From Prosopocoilus inquinatus (lineage: Eukaryota; Arthropoda; Insecta; Coleoptera; Lucanidae): a stretch of DNA of 64,000 nucleotides. The position numbers and the translations under genes were made by a program. Under the pieces are notes generated by a model. It worked only from the letters and a program-made list of their open reading frames with translations. It was not told the origin of the DNA and made no database searches. Below, in pieces: positions 22,379-35,080 of the stretch (positions within the stretch are counted from its first letter, which is position 1; every line of letters starts with the position of its first letter). The stretch covers positions 49,706,707 through 49,770,706 of the forward strand of contig CM069874.1 in NCBI GenBank assembly GCA_036172665.1, in the 5' to 3' direction.

Positions 22379-23021
22379 GAAAAACGTGGTAGTTGATCGG
22401 GTTTTTAGAACAAAGAAATTATTCTAAATCATTCAGCTGACCATTTCGGTTTTATTTTAAAACCTTCCTCAGAACCTAAAAGGTATACAGTGAGATTCTA
22501 TCAACTAAGAATTAAAAACATTTTTACCTCTGATTAACACAAAACGATACACTACAAACCATCGTACGATTTAGGGTGAAATTTATGCATTAAAACCCGC
22601 TGTAAAAAAGAAAAAACAACGGTCAGTCTAAGACTGGTAGATACAAAAATGTAAACACTTACTTACTTAATTTGATAAACTTTGCTTTAAACATGTTTTA
22701 ATGTAAGTGTTTACATTTTTGTATCTACCAGTCTTAGACTGACCGTTGTTTTTTCTTTTTTACAGGGGCTTTTAATGCGTAAATTTCACCCCAAATCGTA
22801 CGATGGTTTGTAGTTTCTCGTTTAGTGTTAATCAGAGGTAAACATGTTTTTAATTCTTAGTTGACAGAATCTCACTGTATACCTTTTAGGTTCTGAGGAA
22901 GGTTTTAAAATAAAACCGAAACTGGTCAGCTGAATGATTTAGAATTATTTTTTTGTCCTAAAAACCCGATCAACTACCACTTTTTTCAAAATTTAATAAA
23001 CAGGACGCCAATTTCATTTAT
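22379..23021. mobile_element. PLE-like foldback with 12-bp target duplication
   Basis: Arms of about 285 bp (22381-22663 and 22703-22992) are near-perfect reverse complements around a 40-bp centre. GTCATAAATTAT occurs directly on both sides (22367-22378 and 23022-23033). The right arm carries a 29-bp extra tail that the left lacks, as in target-primed elements. Each arm contains CTGAGGA, a GGTTTTA/TAAAACC hairpin and GAAACTGGTC, a hammerhead-like order. The same layout (inverted long repeats with such motifs) is seen in the coding Penelope elements in this window, so a non-autonomous PLE is inferred. Confidence 0.75.
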
Positions 23022-23365
23022 GTCATAAATTATCGCATTTAATTTAAAAAAAAAATTTAATGAACTCTAAGATACTCTTCAAATACAAATTTGGCGTTTG
23101 ATCGATATCTTTTTGCTTAACGACACACAAAAGAAATAATATTTTGAAGTACTCTCAACTTTAACAGCGTTAATAGATTCCGCACTGAGAAAAGGTCGTT
23201 TATGTATTCCAAAAATATTCTACTTCCTTCCAGCAATGGGCTCTACATCATTTGACTCGGACACTTCAACGTAAATTAAATAATAACAAATGTTGATTCA
23301 CAGGACGCAATAAATTTCCTAAACCGCAAACTTAAACTTTCACCCCCCGTTTCACAAAAATGATT

Positions 23366-23499
23366 TAGATCCGATCTTACCACGTCCTGACAAATTTAAC
23401 CGTCGGTTAATATCCTAGGAAACCATTATCGGCACAAAGGTTTCCAAGGATATTAACCGATGGTTATATTTATCAGGAGGGGGTAAGATCGGACCTTAA
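23366..23499. repeat. Hairpin MITE, family H1
   Basis: CCGATCTTACC/GGTAAGATCGG ends. The arms share CCTGACAAATTTAACCGTCGG and GGTTAATATCCTAGGAAACC-type sequence. Confidence 0.8.
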
Positions 23500-23700
23500 T
23501 CACGGATTAATTTAACAGCGTGATTAAAACCTGCGATTGGTTGGGTGAAACAATATAATTTTTTTCAAATCTATTGTTAACTTTGTCCATGACGTTCCAT
23601 AATCAGAGAATTAAATTAATCGTTGATTAAGGCTGAGTTGCACCGACCTCGATTAACGTAAACTCAGAGTAACTAATCTGAATTAGGCCTAGTTTTTCCA

Positions 23701-23800
23701 TCTCAGTTTAACTTTAAGCTTCACTTTATTCCCGTGGTAACAATTGTAAGGACAATTGTTTCCATAGGAGTAAAACAGAGTTTAGAGTTAAACCTGAATT
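23701..23800. repeat. Hairpin MITE
   Basis: The arms CTCAGTTTAACTTTAAGCTT... and the mirrored AGAGTTAAACCTGAA meet at ACAATTGTAAGGACAATTGT. Confidence 0.75.
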
Positions 23801-23973
23801 AATGTAATTAATTTATCTTCCGACGATGAACCAGAGGAATCTCGTTCAGATTCTTCAGAAAAGACATAATTTACATGTTCCAAAATGTTAATAAACAAAC
23901 GCTTTCGGCTGAGTTGCTGACAGATGTATGAGTGACTGACAGCTGAAATTATATGAATTTAGTTTAGAAATAC

Positions 23974-24106
23974 TCGATTTCTTTACCTCTCGATAAATTC
24001 ATCAGCCAGGTAATATCCCGGTAATATCCATACACAATGCTTTGTGTCAATAATTATTTCCTAGGATGTTATAAGGCACATAAATTTATCAGGAGGTGAA
24101 GAAATC
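23974..24106. repeat. Hairpin MITE, family H1-related
   Basis: Mirrored blocks CGATTTCTTTACCTC / GAGGTGAAGAAATCTG and GATAAATT / AATTTATC. Related in wording to 23366-23499 and 54712-54837. Confidence 0.65.
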
Positions 24107-24293
24107 TGACGTAAGTATGATCTAAAGTATGACGTTACAGTTATGATTTGTCATTATCCAGTCCGTTTGTGTCAGATAGTCCATTTATGTACAAATCACT
24201 TACGGCTTCTCTTTTAAAAAGGGAACGTTAAACCAACTTCGTTAATTTAAATTATATTCATAATAGCAGTTGACTCTTCTCCGATGAATTATA

Positions 24294-26098
24294 CAGGGTG
24301 ATTCAGGCAAGTCATTCATTAAAAGTTTACGGACTTCCTCTTTGAATTTCTATTTTATATTTTGCAGATATAAGTTAACGATAATAATCTATTAAAATAT
24401 AATATTTCCATTTATCGAGCACTTCCGCTTGTACCGGAAGTTGCTGTCAACTTTCTTATTTTAAATGGAATACCCCATTTTTTATTGTACTTTCGAAATG
24501 CTCATGAAATTCTTAAAATATTTTGTGTAACATGTGATACAAGAAAAATTAGCCGTTTTAGAGATGTTTCCATTTTTCAAAAGAAGTTCAACGTTGCAGT
24601 ACCTTGTTTATGATACGGCCATCTTTGTGTAACAAAAGCCATTATTTCAATTTTTGGCCTATAGTAGGCTATAATCATAGGCTTTCAGGTGATATCTAAT
24701 TTTACACTAAATTAATTACGGGTTGGTTGAAAAGTAAATTCTATTCAAACTGATTTCAACTGTCGAAAAGTCATGTTTTTTAAATAGAACATCCAGTATA
24801 TTTTTATACCATAAGAATCACAATTAAATGTTGTTTCGAATTGTATTAGCATTCCCTATACCCATCTCTTACCTTTCTCTTTCTATTCATGATTTTCTCT
24901 TTGACATATCAATTTTTTCACTTTTTAGTATTATTCCTGAATAGTGTGCTATGAACATTTTACAAAATGAGGTTTCTTAAATTAATTTCTGACTAATGTC
25001 AATTTCATTTTAGAAACCGAAAAATAATATTTAAATACATATCTATCATCTGAATTTTTTATTTACATATGCCGCATGTATAGAATTCATGGTATGACGT
25101 TTTACACATTTACAAAGAGAAATTTACACTCACAAAACAAAATTTTATGAAAACTAATAAATAAATCAAAAATATTGAAAATAATACATAAATTGTTGGT
25201 TATAATATTGGCTCTAAGTTGTTCTCAGCTGTTATTTGTTAATAATAATTTTCTATTGTGTCTCAGTAATAACATACTTTCTTCGATATAACATTTGTTT
25301 TTATTAACTTCTTTTTTATCATCAAAAACATTTCATATGTCTGTGTTTGAATATTCATTATTTGGTTCTTCGTAGCGATTAGCGTGTTTTTTTAATTCCT
25401 ACTACACGGATGATTTCAAAAATTATAATTTTTGTAGTTTTCATAGCCCCCTATTTAAAAACAACACCGAAAAACGGAAAAAATTAGGTATTAAAAAGAA
25501 ATCATCAATAACGAATGAACTATAAGAGATAGGTATAGGGAATGGTAATACAGGACGAAAGAACATTTAATCCTGAGTCACATGGTATAAAAATATACTA
25601 GGCGTTCCATTTAAAAAACAAGACCTTTCGACAGTTGAAATGAATTCGAATAGAAGTTACTTTTCAACCAACCTGTAAACAATCAAGTGCAAAGCTGGAC
25701 ATGATCTGAAAGAATGTTACTGTAGCCTTACTACAGGCAAAAATGGGCATCGTGTTTTTTGTTGCACATAGATGGCAGTATCATAAACAAAGTTCTGCAA
25801 GTCTGAGTTATCTTTAAAAAATGGAAATATCTCGAAAACGGATAACTGTCCTTGTGTCACATGTTTAATATTTTTAAAATTTTATGAAGATATCAAAAAT
25901 TCATTAAAAAACGGGGTGTTCCATTTAAAATAAGAAAGTTAACAGCAACAGCAACCGGTTTAAGCGAAAGAGTCCGATAATTGGAAACATTAAATTTTGA
26001 TAGATCATTATCGTTAACTTATATCTACAAAATATGAAACAGAAATTCAAAGAGGAAGTTCGTAAACTTTTAATGAATGTGTTGCCTGAATCTCCCTG
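24294..26098. mobile_element. 1.8-kb palindromic element, TA-flanked
   Basis: The ends CAGGGTGATTCAGGCAA and CAGGGAGATTCAGGCAA (read inward) are flanked by TA on both sides. Arms of about 550 bp can be followed as reverse complements, for example TTTACGGACTTCCTCTTTGA against its mirror near 26060, and CCCTATACC...AGAGAT near 24850/25530. The centre is AT-rich and non-coding. TA duplication and CAGGG ends suggest a Tc1/mariner-dependent non-autonomous element. Confidence 0.8.
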
Positions 26099-26949
26099 TA
26101 TTGTTTATTGTTAGTATTTTTGTAAGTAAAAGGGTGCTGAAATAAATATAAAAATATACCGTCGATGTTCAGAATTTAAAAACAATGATATTTCTGGCTT
26201 AATTAAGATAGTATTTTGTAACTGAGATAAGTACTCAGTGGCGGCACGTGATAATTTACTGCGGCTAGGCAATAACTACGAAGGGCAAAGATGGGTGCAT
26301 TTTCTAAATAAGTTTGTTTTGTGGGGCTGTCCCGACCGAAATTTAGTGCCCACCCCGACGTGACAGGCCGTCCCTGTAAATATTTTCTTGACTGTTAAAA
26401 GCGACATTTGTAGGGTAGAACTTGTCTAATTTCTACTAACGCTTAAATGGTTCCTCCACAATATTTGGTAAGGATGAGTAGCATCTCTAGCAGCGGAAAC
26501 TATAAATGGCAATGAACTACACGGTTTAAGCTAGCCATGGTATTGTGATATGCCCTCCAGTTTTCATAGTGATTTTGTTTCAGTTTTGGGTAGGAAAAGA
26601 ATGAGGTAAGTTTTTGGTTAAGAGTATGTTTTCATAAAGTTCTTGATCCTTGATAATTAAATTGCAGAATTGACGTGAAAAATAAAAGATTTTAGAAACA
26701 AGCTGAAAATATCTTGACGTTTCGGAAACCGGTTGTTTGCTTTTGATAAAGCTGCTATTATTTCTTCTTCTTTCTTTTATTTTTCATATAACTTCCATTA
26801 AATGTATACTTATCTGCAGTTAATTTTATTGGTTATTATTAATCAATAAAACTTATTGGTAATTACTAATCAATAAAATTTAAATAGGAGGTTAAACTGC
26901 TTTCCCTGTTTTTAACACACTTAGGTAAATTTTGTGCAATAAACTGCTA

Positions 26950-28320
26950 AAAATAAACTAAAGAAAAATATTAAAACAACCTAACCTCGCATTTTGTTGC
27001 ACATTGGAACAATGAGAAGTAGTGTTGAAAACTCATCAAATTTCAAAGTTCGTACCTTTTCTTTAAACAAAAAAGTATTGACGTTAAAATCATATTTTCC
27101 CGAGATGAAGCTTAATAATAACAATAAGACGAATAAGAAAAAGAGACTGAAATTAAAAATTATTTTTGAATACAAAAAGATAGATTTGGTTAGATTTTAG
27201 ATTTTTCAATTCAAAGCCACAATTTGAATCGATTTAATATTTTTTTCCGAGTTCCATTTTTGACAGACACTCAACTTTTTTTTCAAATTGCACAACTATT
27301 TCTTCTTTACTCGCTTTTATAGAAATGTTTTTTCTGAATTTGAAAATCTAAACAATTATACCCATGCATGGAGAAAGAACGAGAATTTATGGAAGTAATT
27401 TAGAAATTTTGAAAATGAAACAATCACATTAAACAAAGACTAAGTGAGTGCATGTCTTATCTGTCAGTCGCGCATTTTAATTAACTTCAAAATTCTCACA
27501 TTTTGTAATTCAAAAAAAAAAAATTAAATTAAAATGGATAACAGGAATTATGTGGATATTATTGAAGGATGCTTTGAACGTGGAAAAATTCTGCAGCTGT
27601 CTTGAGACTTTACAGAAATCGTTTTCCTAACAAATTACAACAAAGTGTTGATAAATAAATAATTTAAAAAAATGAAATAAAAGAAATTTAAATAAATTGT
27701 AATGTAAATGTATTCAGAAGCAAAATTTGTAATAGAAAAAGCACAGAAAAATGTATAATGTAATTAAAAAAAATTAAGTTGGGTGCGATCTGTCAAAAAA
27801 CAGACGTTAAAAATAAATTTATTGCAGGTTAAGTTAAAATGTTTATCGGATAAAAAATAAGGAAGTTACAGCATCAAAGATTTATCGTATTCCACCCGGT
27901 ATTTTTGTGGATTTTCGATCGTCATTTGTTTTTCCTTGTCATACTAAAAGAAATTAATCAGAACATTTTTGCATTTCTTTCTCCTTGGGGAATAATTACA
28001 GTCGTCATTTTTCTTCCTGCTTTCTTTAGAAATTTTCGCTTCGTAAATAAGTATTATGATAGTGTTTTGTTTTTGTTATTATTTTAATTTTAGACCTATA
28101 AGTCGTTTTGAGTTTTTTCTTCTATATTATGATATCGTCATTTGTTTCTCTTACTTTTGTGTTGTCAAATCAAAAAACATTTAATTTCTTTCGAAAAATT
28201 TCAACTGAGAAGTTGAAAAATTCCTTAGATTTTTGGGTTTTTGCAATTTTTTTCTTTTTCCGTTTTGGTTGAAATTATCCCTAGATTTAACGACGGTTTT
28301 TCTCTAAGTTGGCAACACTG
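26950..28320. repeat. Dispersed repeat U, copy 1
   Basis: Collinear with 36480-38915. Shared stretches include ACTCATCAAATTTC, TTCGTACCTTTTCT, GATCGTCATTTGTTTTT, AAATAAGTATT and the terminal CTAAGTTGGCAACA. No gene was recognised inside. Class unknown. Confidence 0.6.
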
Positions 28321-28489
28321 GTTGGTTTAAAGAAAACAGTTGAAAATATCGTCGCACTAATTGAAACCAATTTTTTGACTGAAAACTAATTATATTTATA
28401 CATTTTCAGTGTTAACACAGTGTTGACCACATCCGTTTTCAATGTCTCATCAAGAAATGCCCAATTTGATTATTATTTTGAATGTTATT

Positions 28490-28635
28490 CGGACCTATTC
28501 TGTATCAAAACCGTTAAGTTTAAAGGGCTGTTAAATTTTGTTGTTACGGTAACAACCAATCATAGAACTGCATTTTAAATTTTAAAGGACCTCTAAATTT
28601 TAACTGCCTGTTAAAAAGTTACAGAATACGCCCCT
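28490..28635. repeat. MITE family M2, copy 1
   Basis: TATTCTGTA...TACAGAATACGCCCC ends. The interior GGGCTGTTAAATTTTGTTGT and CGGTAACAAC blocks are shared with 62795-62938. The arms are mutually complementary. Confidence 0.8.
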
Positions 28636-28884
28636 TAATCTCTTACGATAATATTTTAGCGCTGTTGTGCTTTTCATTTATAAAATATTTTAAATATGCG
28701 TAAAAACCATTGGAATAAAAATTATAAAGCCTCCCCCACGTTGCGATAAACCTCCCCTGAGTACTTAGCCTGGCTACAGCCCTGCTTTTAATTCGAGTTA
28801 GACACTCTAACAATTTTTTTGTGAAACCCAACGTAAATGATAATAATTAAAGTTGGTTCTTGTCCGATGAAAATTGTAAGTACA

Positions 28885-30835
28885 TTTTTTTTTAATCTTG
28901 AACCGGACAGAAAAATAATGGGAACACATTCAACGTTTGGCTATACATTTATAGCTTCGTCAGGAGTGAGAAAAAGTAAATAAACAAGTTGTCAAGAGAA
29001 ACAAGTCGTCAAGAGAAACGAGGTAACTAAAATACGAGTTGTCCGGAATAAAGATAAAAGTAACTAGAACTAAATTAAAACTAATTTTTTTCTTTTTTTT
29101 TTTAATTGACAGATCTGTGTATATCCTATTTAAAGAATCCAGAAAACTACAAAATATGTCATTTAAATTTTCATATTCCGTACGTTTATTAATAGAATTT
29201 GGAGACATTTTAATTTTACACATTTCAATGAAACGTCTTTTAAAAATATTAGATTCACTGTACAAAATGTCAGTATTATCAAAATCAAAATTATGATTAT
29301 TTACTAATGAATTTAATGATTTTGATTATTTTTTTGAATATGATATTTATGTTGGTCTAAATGTTTTTTTTTTTAATTTTGGCTTGTTTTACCTATATAA
29401 ACACAATTACAATTTGAACATTTGATTTCATAACCACGTTAGGTTGTTTCGGTATTTTGGTTTTTAAATTCGAAAAAATTAAATTTAAATTATTCACAGG
29501 CTGACATTACTGACTAAAATTAAATTATGTTTTTTGAAAATGTGTTTAAATGTATTGTGCGATGGTTCAATATAAGGCAATGATATGTATTTATGGTTCG
29601 AAATTTGAATTTTGTAAGTATTTAAAACGATTTTTATACTGATTCATAAGATTTATTGGATAAGAATTTTGAATAAGAGGTTTCTTTATTAAATTTAAGT
29701 TATCATAAATGAAAACTTTATCAGAAAGTAAAATAGTTCGATCTGTTAATGAAATAACAGTTGCAATTTTATAATTTTTGGGTATGTATGAGTGAAAATT
29801 TATGTATTTACCTGACCAGGTAGGTTTATGAAACCGATTAGTAATTAATTTATCATTCTGTCTGATAATATTTACATCAAGAAAACTCATGAATTATTAT
29901 TTTCTTTTTCTACTGTAAATTGTAATCTATTATGAAAAGAATTAATCAGAAGGCAAAATCAGTAAAATGACATCTACATAACGAAAATATAACGTTAAAT
30001 CGAATGATAAAGAGTTAATAACAGATTTTTCTAGTTTCTTGCATAACAATTTCAGCTAAAGCCGTAGATAAAGGAGAACCCGTTGCTGTACCAAAAATCT
30101 GTTTATAAATTTATCACTGAAAGCAAAATAAGATGTTTCAAAACATAAATCAACTATTTCTAAAAAGTTACGTTTGGAAATATCAAGTAAAATCTTTAAT
30201 CTCTGACCACCTATCTTTAATACTTTTTAAAGCTAAATCTTTAGGAATGTTAATAAATAAAGAAATAACATCTAAAGAAATTATAATGCAATTATTTGGT
30301 ACAGTTATTTCTTTTAATTTTTCTACGAGTTCAAAAGAATTTTTTTATAAAATATTCTGATTTACTAGTAACCTGAGTAATGATTTTTGAAATAAATTTA
30401 GATAAGAAATATAGAAAAGAACCAATAGTGGAAACTAAAGGACGAAGAGGTGTATTAGGTTTATGAATTTTTGGAATGCAGTATAATTTAGGAAATATGG
30501 GATGTTGTACTTTAAGAGATTTAGCAACAATATTACTAATTTCAACGGATTTCTCTATCTTATTAATAATACTGAAAGCTTTACGTTGATAAGATTCGGT
30601 AGTTCTTGTTACTTTTACCTTTATTATGAACAATTCATATTTTAGTTTAAAATCATGTTACCTTTTTGTTTCTCTTGACGACTTGTTTCTCTTGACAACA
30701 TATTTCTCTTGACAACATATTTCTCTTGACAACATTTGTTTATTTACTTTTTTTCACTTCTGACGAAGCTATAAATCTATAGCGAAACATTGAGTGTGTT
30801 CCCATAATATTTCTGTCCGGTTCAAGATTAAAAAA
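28885..30835 (-). mobile_element. Penelope-like element A with inverted terminal repeats
   Basis: Terminal repeats of about 150-185 bp in inverted orientation share AATCTTGAACCGGACAGAAA and a stack of CTTGACAAC(A)TATTTCT-type short repeats. Each carries a CTGACGA + GCTATA hairpin + (G)AAAC motif. Between them lies a decayed PLE reverse transcriptase/endonuclease on the minus strand. Inverted or direct LTR-like repeats are a known peculiarity of Penelope elements. No clean target duplication was seen. Confidence 0.85.
29150..30640 (-). pseudogene. PLE reverse transcriptase with GIY-YIG endonuclease, broken
   Basis: Reading the minus strand, PKLYCIPKIHKPNTPLRPLV (about 30500) is the PLE-specific RT N-terminal signature. 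SLDVISLFINIP (about 30270) carries the first catalytic aspartate. QIFGTATGSPLSTALAEIV follows (about 30090). FRYVDV (about 29975) stands where YVDD is required, so an active-site aspartate is lost. FLDVNIIRQNDKLITNRFHK (from 29888) begins the thumb region. CSNCNCVYIGKTSQ (about 29400) is the GIY-YIG nuclease core, and the C-terminal FIEMCKIKM...NLNDIFCSF segment ends near 29150. Frameshifts occur near 30333, 30000 and 29580. PLEs copy RNA at nicked chromosomal ends. Confidence 0.88.
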
Positions 30836-30839
30836 ACTT

Positions 30840-33296
30840 TGTTCTTGCAAATGATAAGAGTTTTCAAATATTCTATATTTCTATTTTTCGACTTACTAAA
30901 AAAATATAAACCAATTCGAAAATAGCGCGTAATTAGAATGCATGGAGATATGTATTTGGATGCGATTAAACATCGTAAATCACTTCGACAAAAAAAAACT
31001 ATTATTTTGTTCTATTTGTAATTTATCGCCGCCTTTTTTTGAATAGGTTATTTACGAGCCGCCGTGAGCCAAAAGCTGCATTACATAACTGATATATGAA
31101 TATATTTAAAAATTACAGAATGATCTGTAAGATGTGACACTTTGCAAGATTTATTACAATTTCTTGCTCAAAATGACTGAAAAGTATCGATGAGTATTAA
31201 CTGTGGTTCACATTACACAAGATTTTATACAACTTTATATTTAATCATGCACAGTGTCATACGATCTATCCGAAGATAAACCGGCAATGGACTGGTTGTA
31301 AAAACATGGAAAAAATCCCCCGCTTTGCAACATCTAGCGGTAAAACGCAGTTATAATTTAGGTTTGAGTCTCGACTAAACCGGAGCTTGCTAAAAGCAGA
31401 AAATTTCCAGGAATACCGCCGATTGTTTCGCAGATGGCGCTGTCCGGCGAAGCTTGAATATTATCGCCCTTCTGAATTTTCATACCGTCTTGCATCACTC
31501 GTTTTGCTTTTTCTCTTGCAACAGAAACAGGAATTAGACTTAATGCACCTCACTTATCTACTTACAACATAGTTGCAACGCTTGTATTTACATCTCTGCT
31601 AAATCATACAGTCTTAGCAAATAACTTCTTTTTAATTTGCTTTATTTCTGCTTAAGCTGAATTATTTTGTCTAATAAACGTACGCTGAAAATTAAACGTT
31701 AAACGAAGATTTAAATAAAACAACTTTTTTTCAGTTTCTCGTTAAATGTAGATAGCTAGTAGTGTTCATCATATTTAAATTATACCTGCTTGGAATTAAC
31801 AATTAATTAATAATAATTGTTCAAAGTCGCAATTACTCAATTATGATTATTACAATTGCAATTAAATGTAGTTGTTTGGTCAAGACAATAAAAAAGTGAG
31901 CTGTTACTCAGAATGTTAAAAAAAAAACAACTTATTTTAGTGAATTTACATTAAAGCAGTTAATTGCAACTGACATTTAATTTCATTGTCATTGGATTTA
32001 ATTGTGACTTGTGCAATTAAATCAATTAATTGGAAACTTACAAATGATGTTAATGTCAGTTAAATTTTTAATAAATTCTTAATTAACTGAAATTTTAGTT
32101 GATTGATGCCCTACACAGTTTAAAACATAGTGTTTAAAACACCGAATTAAAAACAAACCATCTGTTTTAACAAAACGTTTTAAAACGTTTTAAAAATGTT
32201 TTTTTTTGTTAATGTTTTAAATTTAATTTTTTAGTTTTAAGCTAAAAAAGACCACTTTTGATATATGTGTTTTATTTTTGCAACGTAATACTGTGTAACC
32301 AGAAGTTAATTGTTTAGGGTTTGTATTTCACTGACAGATTAACTTTAAACTTTACTTTGTTCTCATATCAATTGTTTTAATAATTGTAGACAATGCGTGG
32401 CTGAGCTGATGACGTGATGACTACACTGTAGCTCTGATTTGAACTAAATTCAAATTGCATTAGATTGATTATAATCAATTAATTAATTATTACTGATCAC
32501 TAGATTAATACTTATATTGTAAAAATTTAAAATACCTTTTCAATATTTAACCTTTTATTGTTACATTAAGTTTTGAAACATACTGCTTCCGTGTTCATAC
32601 TATGGGCTACGGGATGACTTATTATGTAGCAAACTGGCTTGAATTTGTCAATGATAATGCAATGTTAGGTCAAAAAGTGATCGTAGGATGTCGCTGTTTA
32701 AACTATTTATAACGTTACCGTTTCATTTGTCTTCACTGAATTTCTACCGTATGTCCCAAGGCCGTATATTCGCCCTTCTAGAATTTTAAGGTTTGTTTAA
32801 AATTTGAAAACGATGAATTAAACAAAAATTTAATTTGAAATTTCAGACATATACCTACTAGACTTTTGGTTTCGCCGGAAGTAATATCAACTTTGTTATT
32901 TTAAATGGAACATCCTACATGTTTTTACATATTTGAAATTTTTGTTTTCCAGTGTTGAAAGCCCCGAGTCATGTATTTTAGTTTTAATGCGATCAAGTAA
33001 TTTGAAAAAAATATTTCTTTGGATTGTATTTGATTTTAGTTTTTGGGAATGTTTTTCTCAGTATGTTGATACCAAATACTTCATACTTTCTTTGAAAATC
33101 ATTTAAAACACGGCGACCGTAGATCCTAAATAAATCAAGTCCTGCCTTAAATGATTTAAATTATTATCAAAGTACATATATTATTTTTAAAAGGGTACAT
33201 ACTCTAACATTACAAACTTTTCATCTTTCTTTTAATTAGAGATCGAATTTTAGTAAATGCTTCTTTTTACACAAATATCAAATAATCATAATAATA
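30840..33296. other. No gene; two small repeat scraps
   Basis: 32658-32700 carries the GACATCC-family core. 32870-32925 (GCCGGAAGTAATATCAACTT onward) resembles the arm of the 24.3-26.1-kb palindrome. 31790-32120 is a run of AATTAATTG-like low-complexity sequence. No gene was recognised. Confidence 0.5.
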
Positions 33297-34952
33297 CGAG
33301 CCCAGAATCATATCATTTGGCCCAGTTAACGTTTTACAAATAAATATTTGAATAACATTGTTTTATAAACACAAGAAGAAATAATTTTGGTTATTATCCT
33401 TTTATGATGATTTTCAATTCTTCGAACAGTATTATAAAGAATTTAAATACAAGTAAACATAAGCAATAATTAAGTAACGGTAACTGAAAAATTAATATAA
33501 TGATTCATTCAATTTGGCCCAAGTGCAAGGGTTACCATTACCACTGCTTTACATCGCCTTTACTTTGTAAAACTGCCTGTATTCTCTTAGTCATTGTATT
33601 TGTTAAATTTTTGCACTGCTCGGGCGTGAATGAATTCCAGATTTGAGTTAATCTTTCTTTTAATTCAGAAATGGTTCTAACTGGATTAGCTCGCAACTTC
33701 TTTTTTATCATATGCCAAAGGATTTCAATAGGGGAGAGGTCGGGACTGTTAGATGTCCAATTTAGCAATGGAATATTATGTTTTGACAACCATTCTTGAA
33801 CTATTTTCGCTGTATGACACGCAGTACCATCCTGTTGGAAAATATATTCATTTTCTTCAAATCTTTAATGGATGGGATAAAACTGTCTCTAAGAATTTTT
33901 ATGTACTCATCAGCATTGACAGTGCCTTCTAAAGAAGTGCAGTTTTCCAGTTCCTTGAGCTGACATGCAACCCCATATCATTAAAGAGGCAGGAAATTTT
34001 ACTTTTCGGCGTAAACAGTCAGTATGAAATTTTTCATCTTTAGTTCTCAAAACCCCACTTGGGCTATCGCCCACACAAACGTGACTCGTGACTCGTCACA
34101 CCGTATTACACTATTCCATTGTGTCTGAGTCCAATTTGCATGTGTTTTCGCCCAAATCAATCTACTTTCTTGTTTTAGTGTAAATAGTGGTTTTTCTTTG
34201 GCCTAAAAGTTCAGTACTGTTATAAAAGGTTTATTTGCTGAGTTAAAACACTTACCTTATAGAAGTTAAAGCCTAATTTTTTGATAGCTCTAAGACACGT
34301 TGATCTTGAAAAAAAATTGTCCGTTGCTTTATTCCATTCAACACACAAGTTATCACAGTTTCTACGACAATTTTGTTTTAAGATACGTCGTAAAGACATT
34401 ATATTTCTTGAAGTTATATTGGAAGTTCGTCCTAAATTCGGTTTCACTTCTACCGATCCTGTTGTTTTAAACAATTTCACGATATTTCGGACGGTGTAAC
34501 GTGATAATTGCATTTGTTCAGCAGTTATCCCACAAGAATATCCAGAATTTGATAAATTTATAATAACTTTACGTAAATTATTAGGTAAACTTCTACTACG
34601 TATCGTTATGTAACTTTAAATTCTGATATAAAATAATGCGTAAGCTGTCAAAATTATATCATGAAAAGCAAATGTTTTATTTCAACCAAAGCCTATTAAA
34701 ATCAAGAAAATAAAATTTTATTCATTTGGGCCAAATGAAATGAATCGTTCTATTCATTTTTCAGTTAGAATTATCCCACAATTTATTAACATTTATTATT
34801 GCTGCAAGTGCTTGAAATATATTTAAAAACCTTGAAAATCATGATTAAGGAGTATTAATGAGAAATATTTACTTTTGGATTTTAAAAATAAAGTTATATG
34901 AAACGTTACTTGTTAAAACGTAACTGGGCCAAATGATATGATTCTGGGCTCG
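33297..34952 (-). mobile_element. Tc1-like element with IR/DR ends, 1656 bp
   Basis: The terminal repeats CGAGCCCAGAATCATATCAT are identical for more than 30 bp and flanked by TA at 33295-33296 and 34953-34954. About 200 bp inside each end, a second copy of the ATTTGGCCCA-type motif recurs (33510-33525; 34728-34745). That gives the inverted/direct-repeat layout known from Minos- and Sleeping Beauty-type elements. It encloses a decayed minus-strand transposase. Confidence 0.92.
33538..34610 (-). pseudogene. Tc1 transposase, DD34E, multiply frameshifted
   Basis: Across frames it reads NLRKVIINLSNSGYSCGITA, then AEQMQLSRYTVRNIVKLF (first helix-turn-helix) and STCLRAIKKLGF (second). These are followed by a broken middle with IRCDESR (first catalytic D), QQDGTACHTA (second D, about 33830) and NSPDLSPIEILWHMIKKKLR (E, about 33725). 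Thirty-four residues separate the last two. The final 83 codons are open and end at 33538. At least three frameshifts and several stops lie between. No connection to the 3.1-kb Tc1 element: its ends and protein differ. Confidence 0.85.
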
Positions 34953-35008
34953 TATATATCTTTTTATGTAAGCTGTAAGGGCAATTTAAACATTTAAGTT
35001 GTTTTAGA

Positions 35009-35080
35009 CAGCTGTTTTTTTGTTTAAAACATGTTTAATTTAATGTCAATTGTAAACATGTTTTAAACAAAAAAAACTGT
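35009..35080. repeat. AT-rich hairpin
   Basis: TTTTTTTGTTTAAAACATGT faces ACATGTTTTAAACAAAAAAA across a 20-nt loop. Confidence 0.7.

Noticed and set aside
27905..28087. 60-codon frame as a small membrane protein
   Set aside because: It lies in repeat U and its hydrophobic translation results from T-rich sequence.
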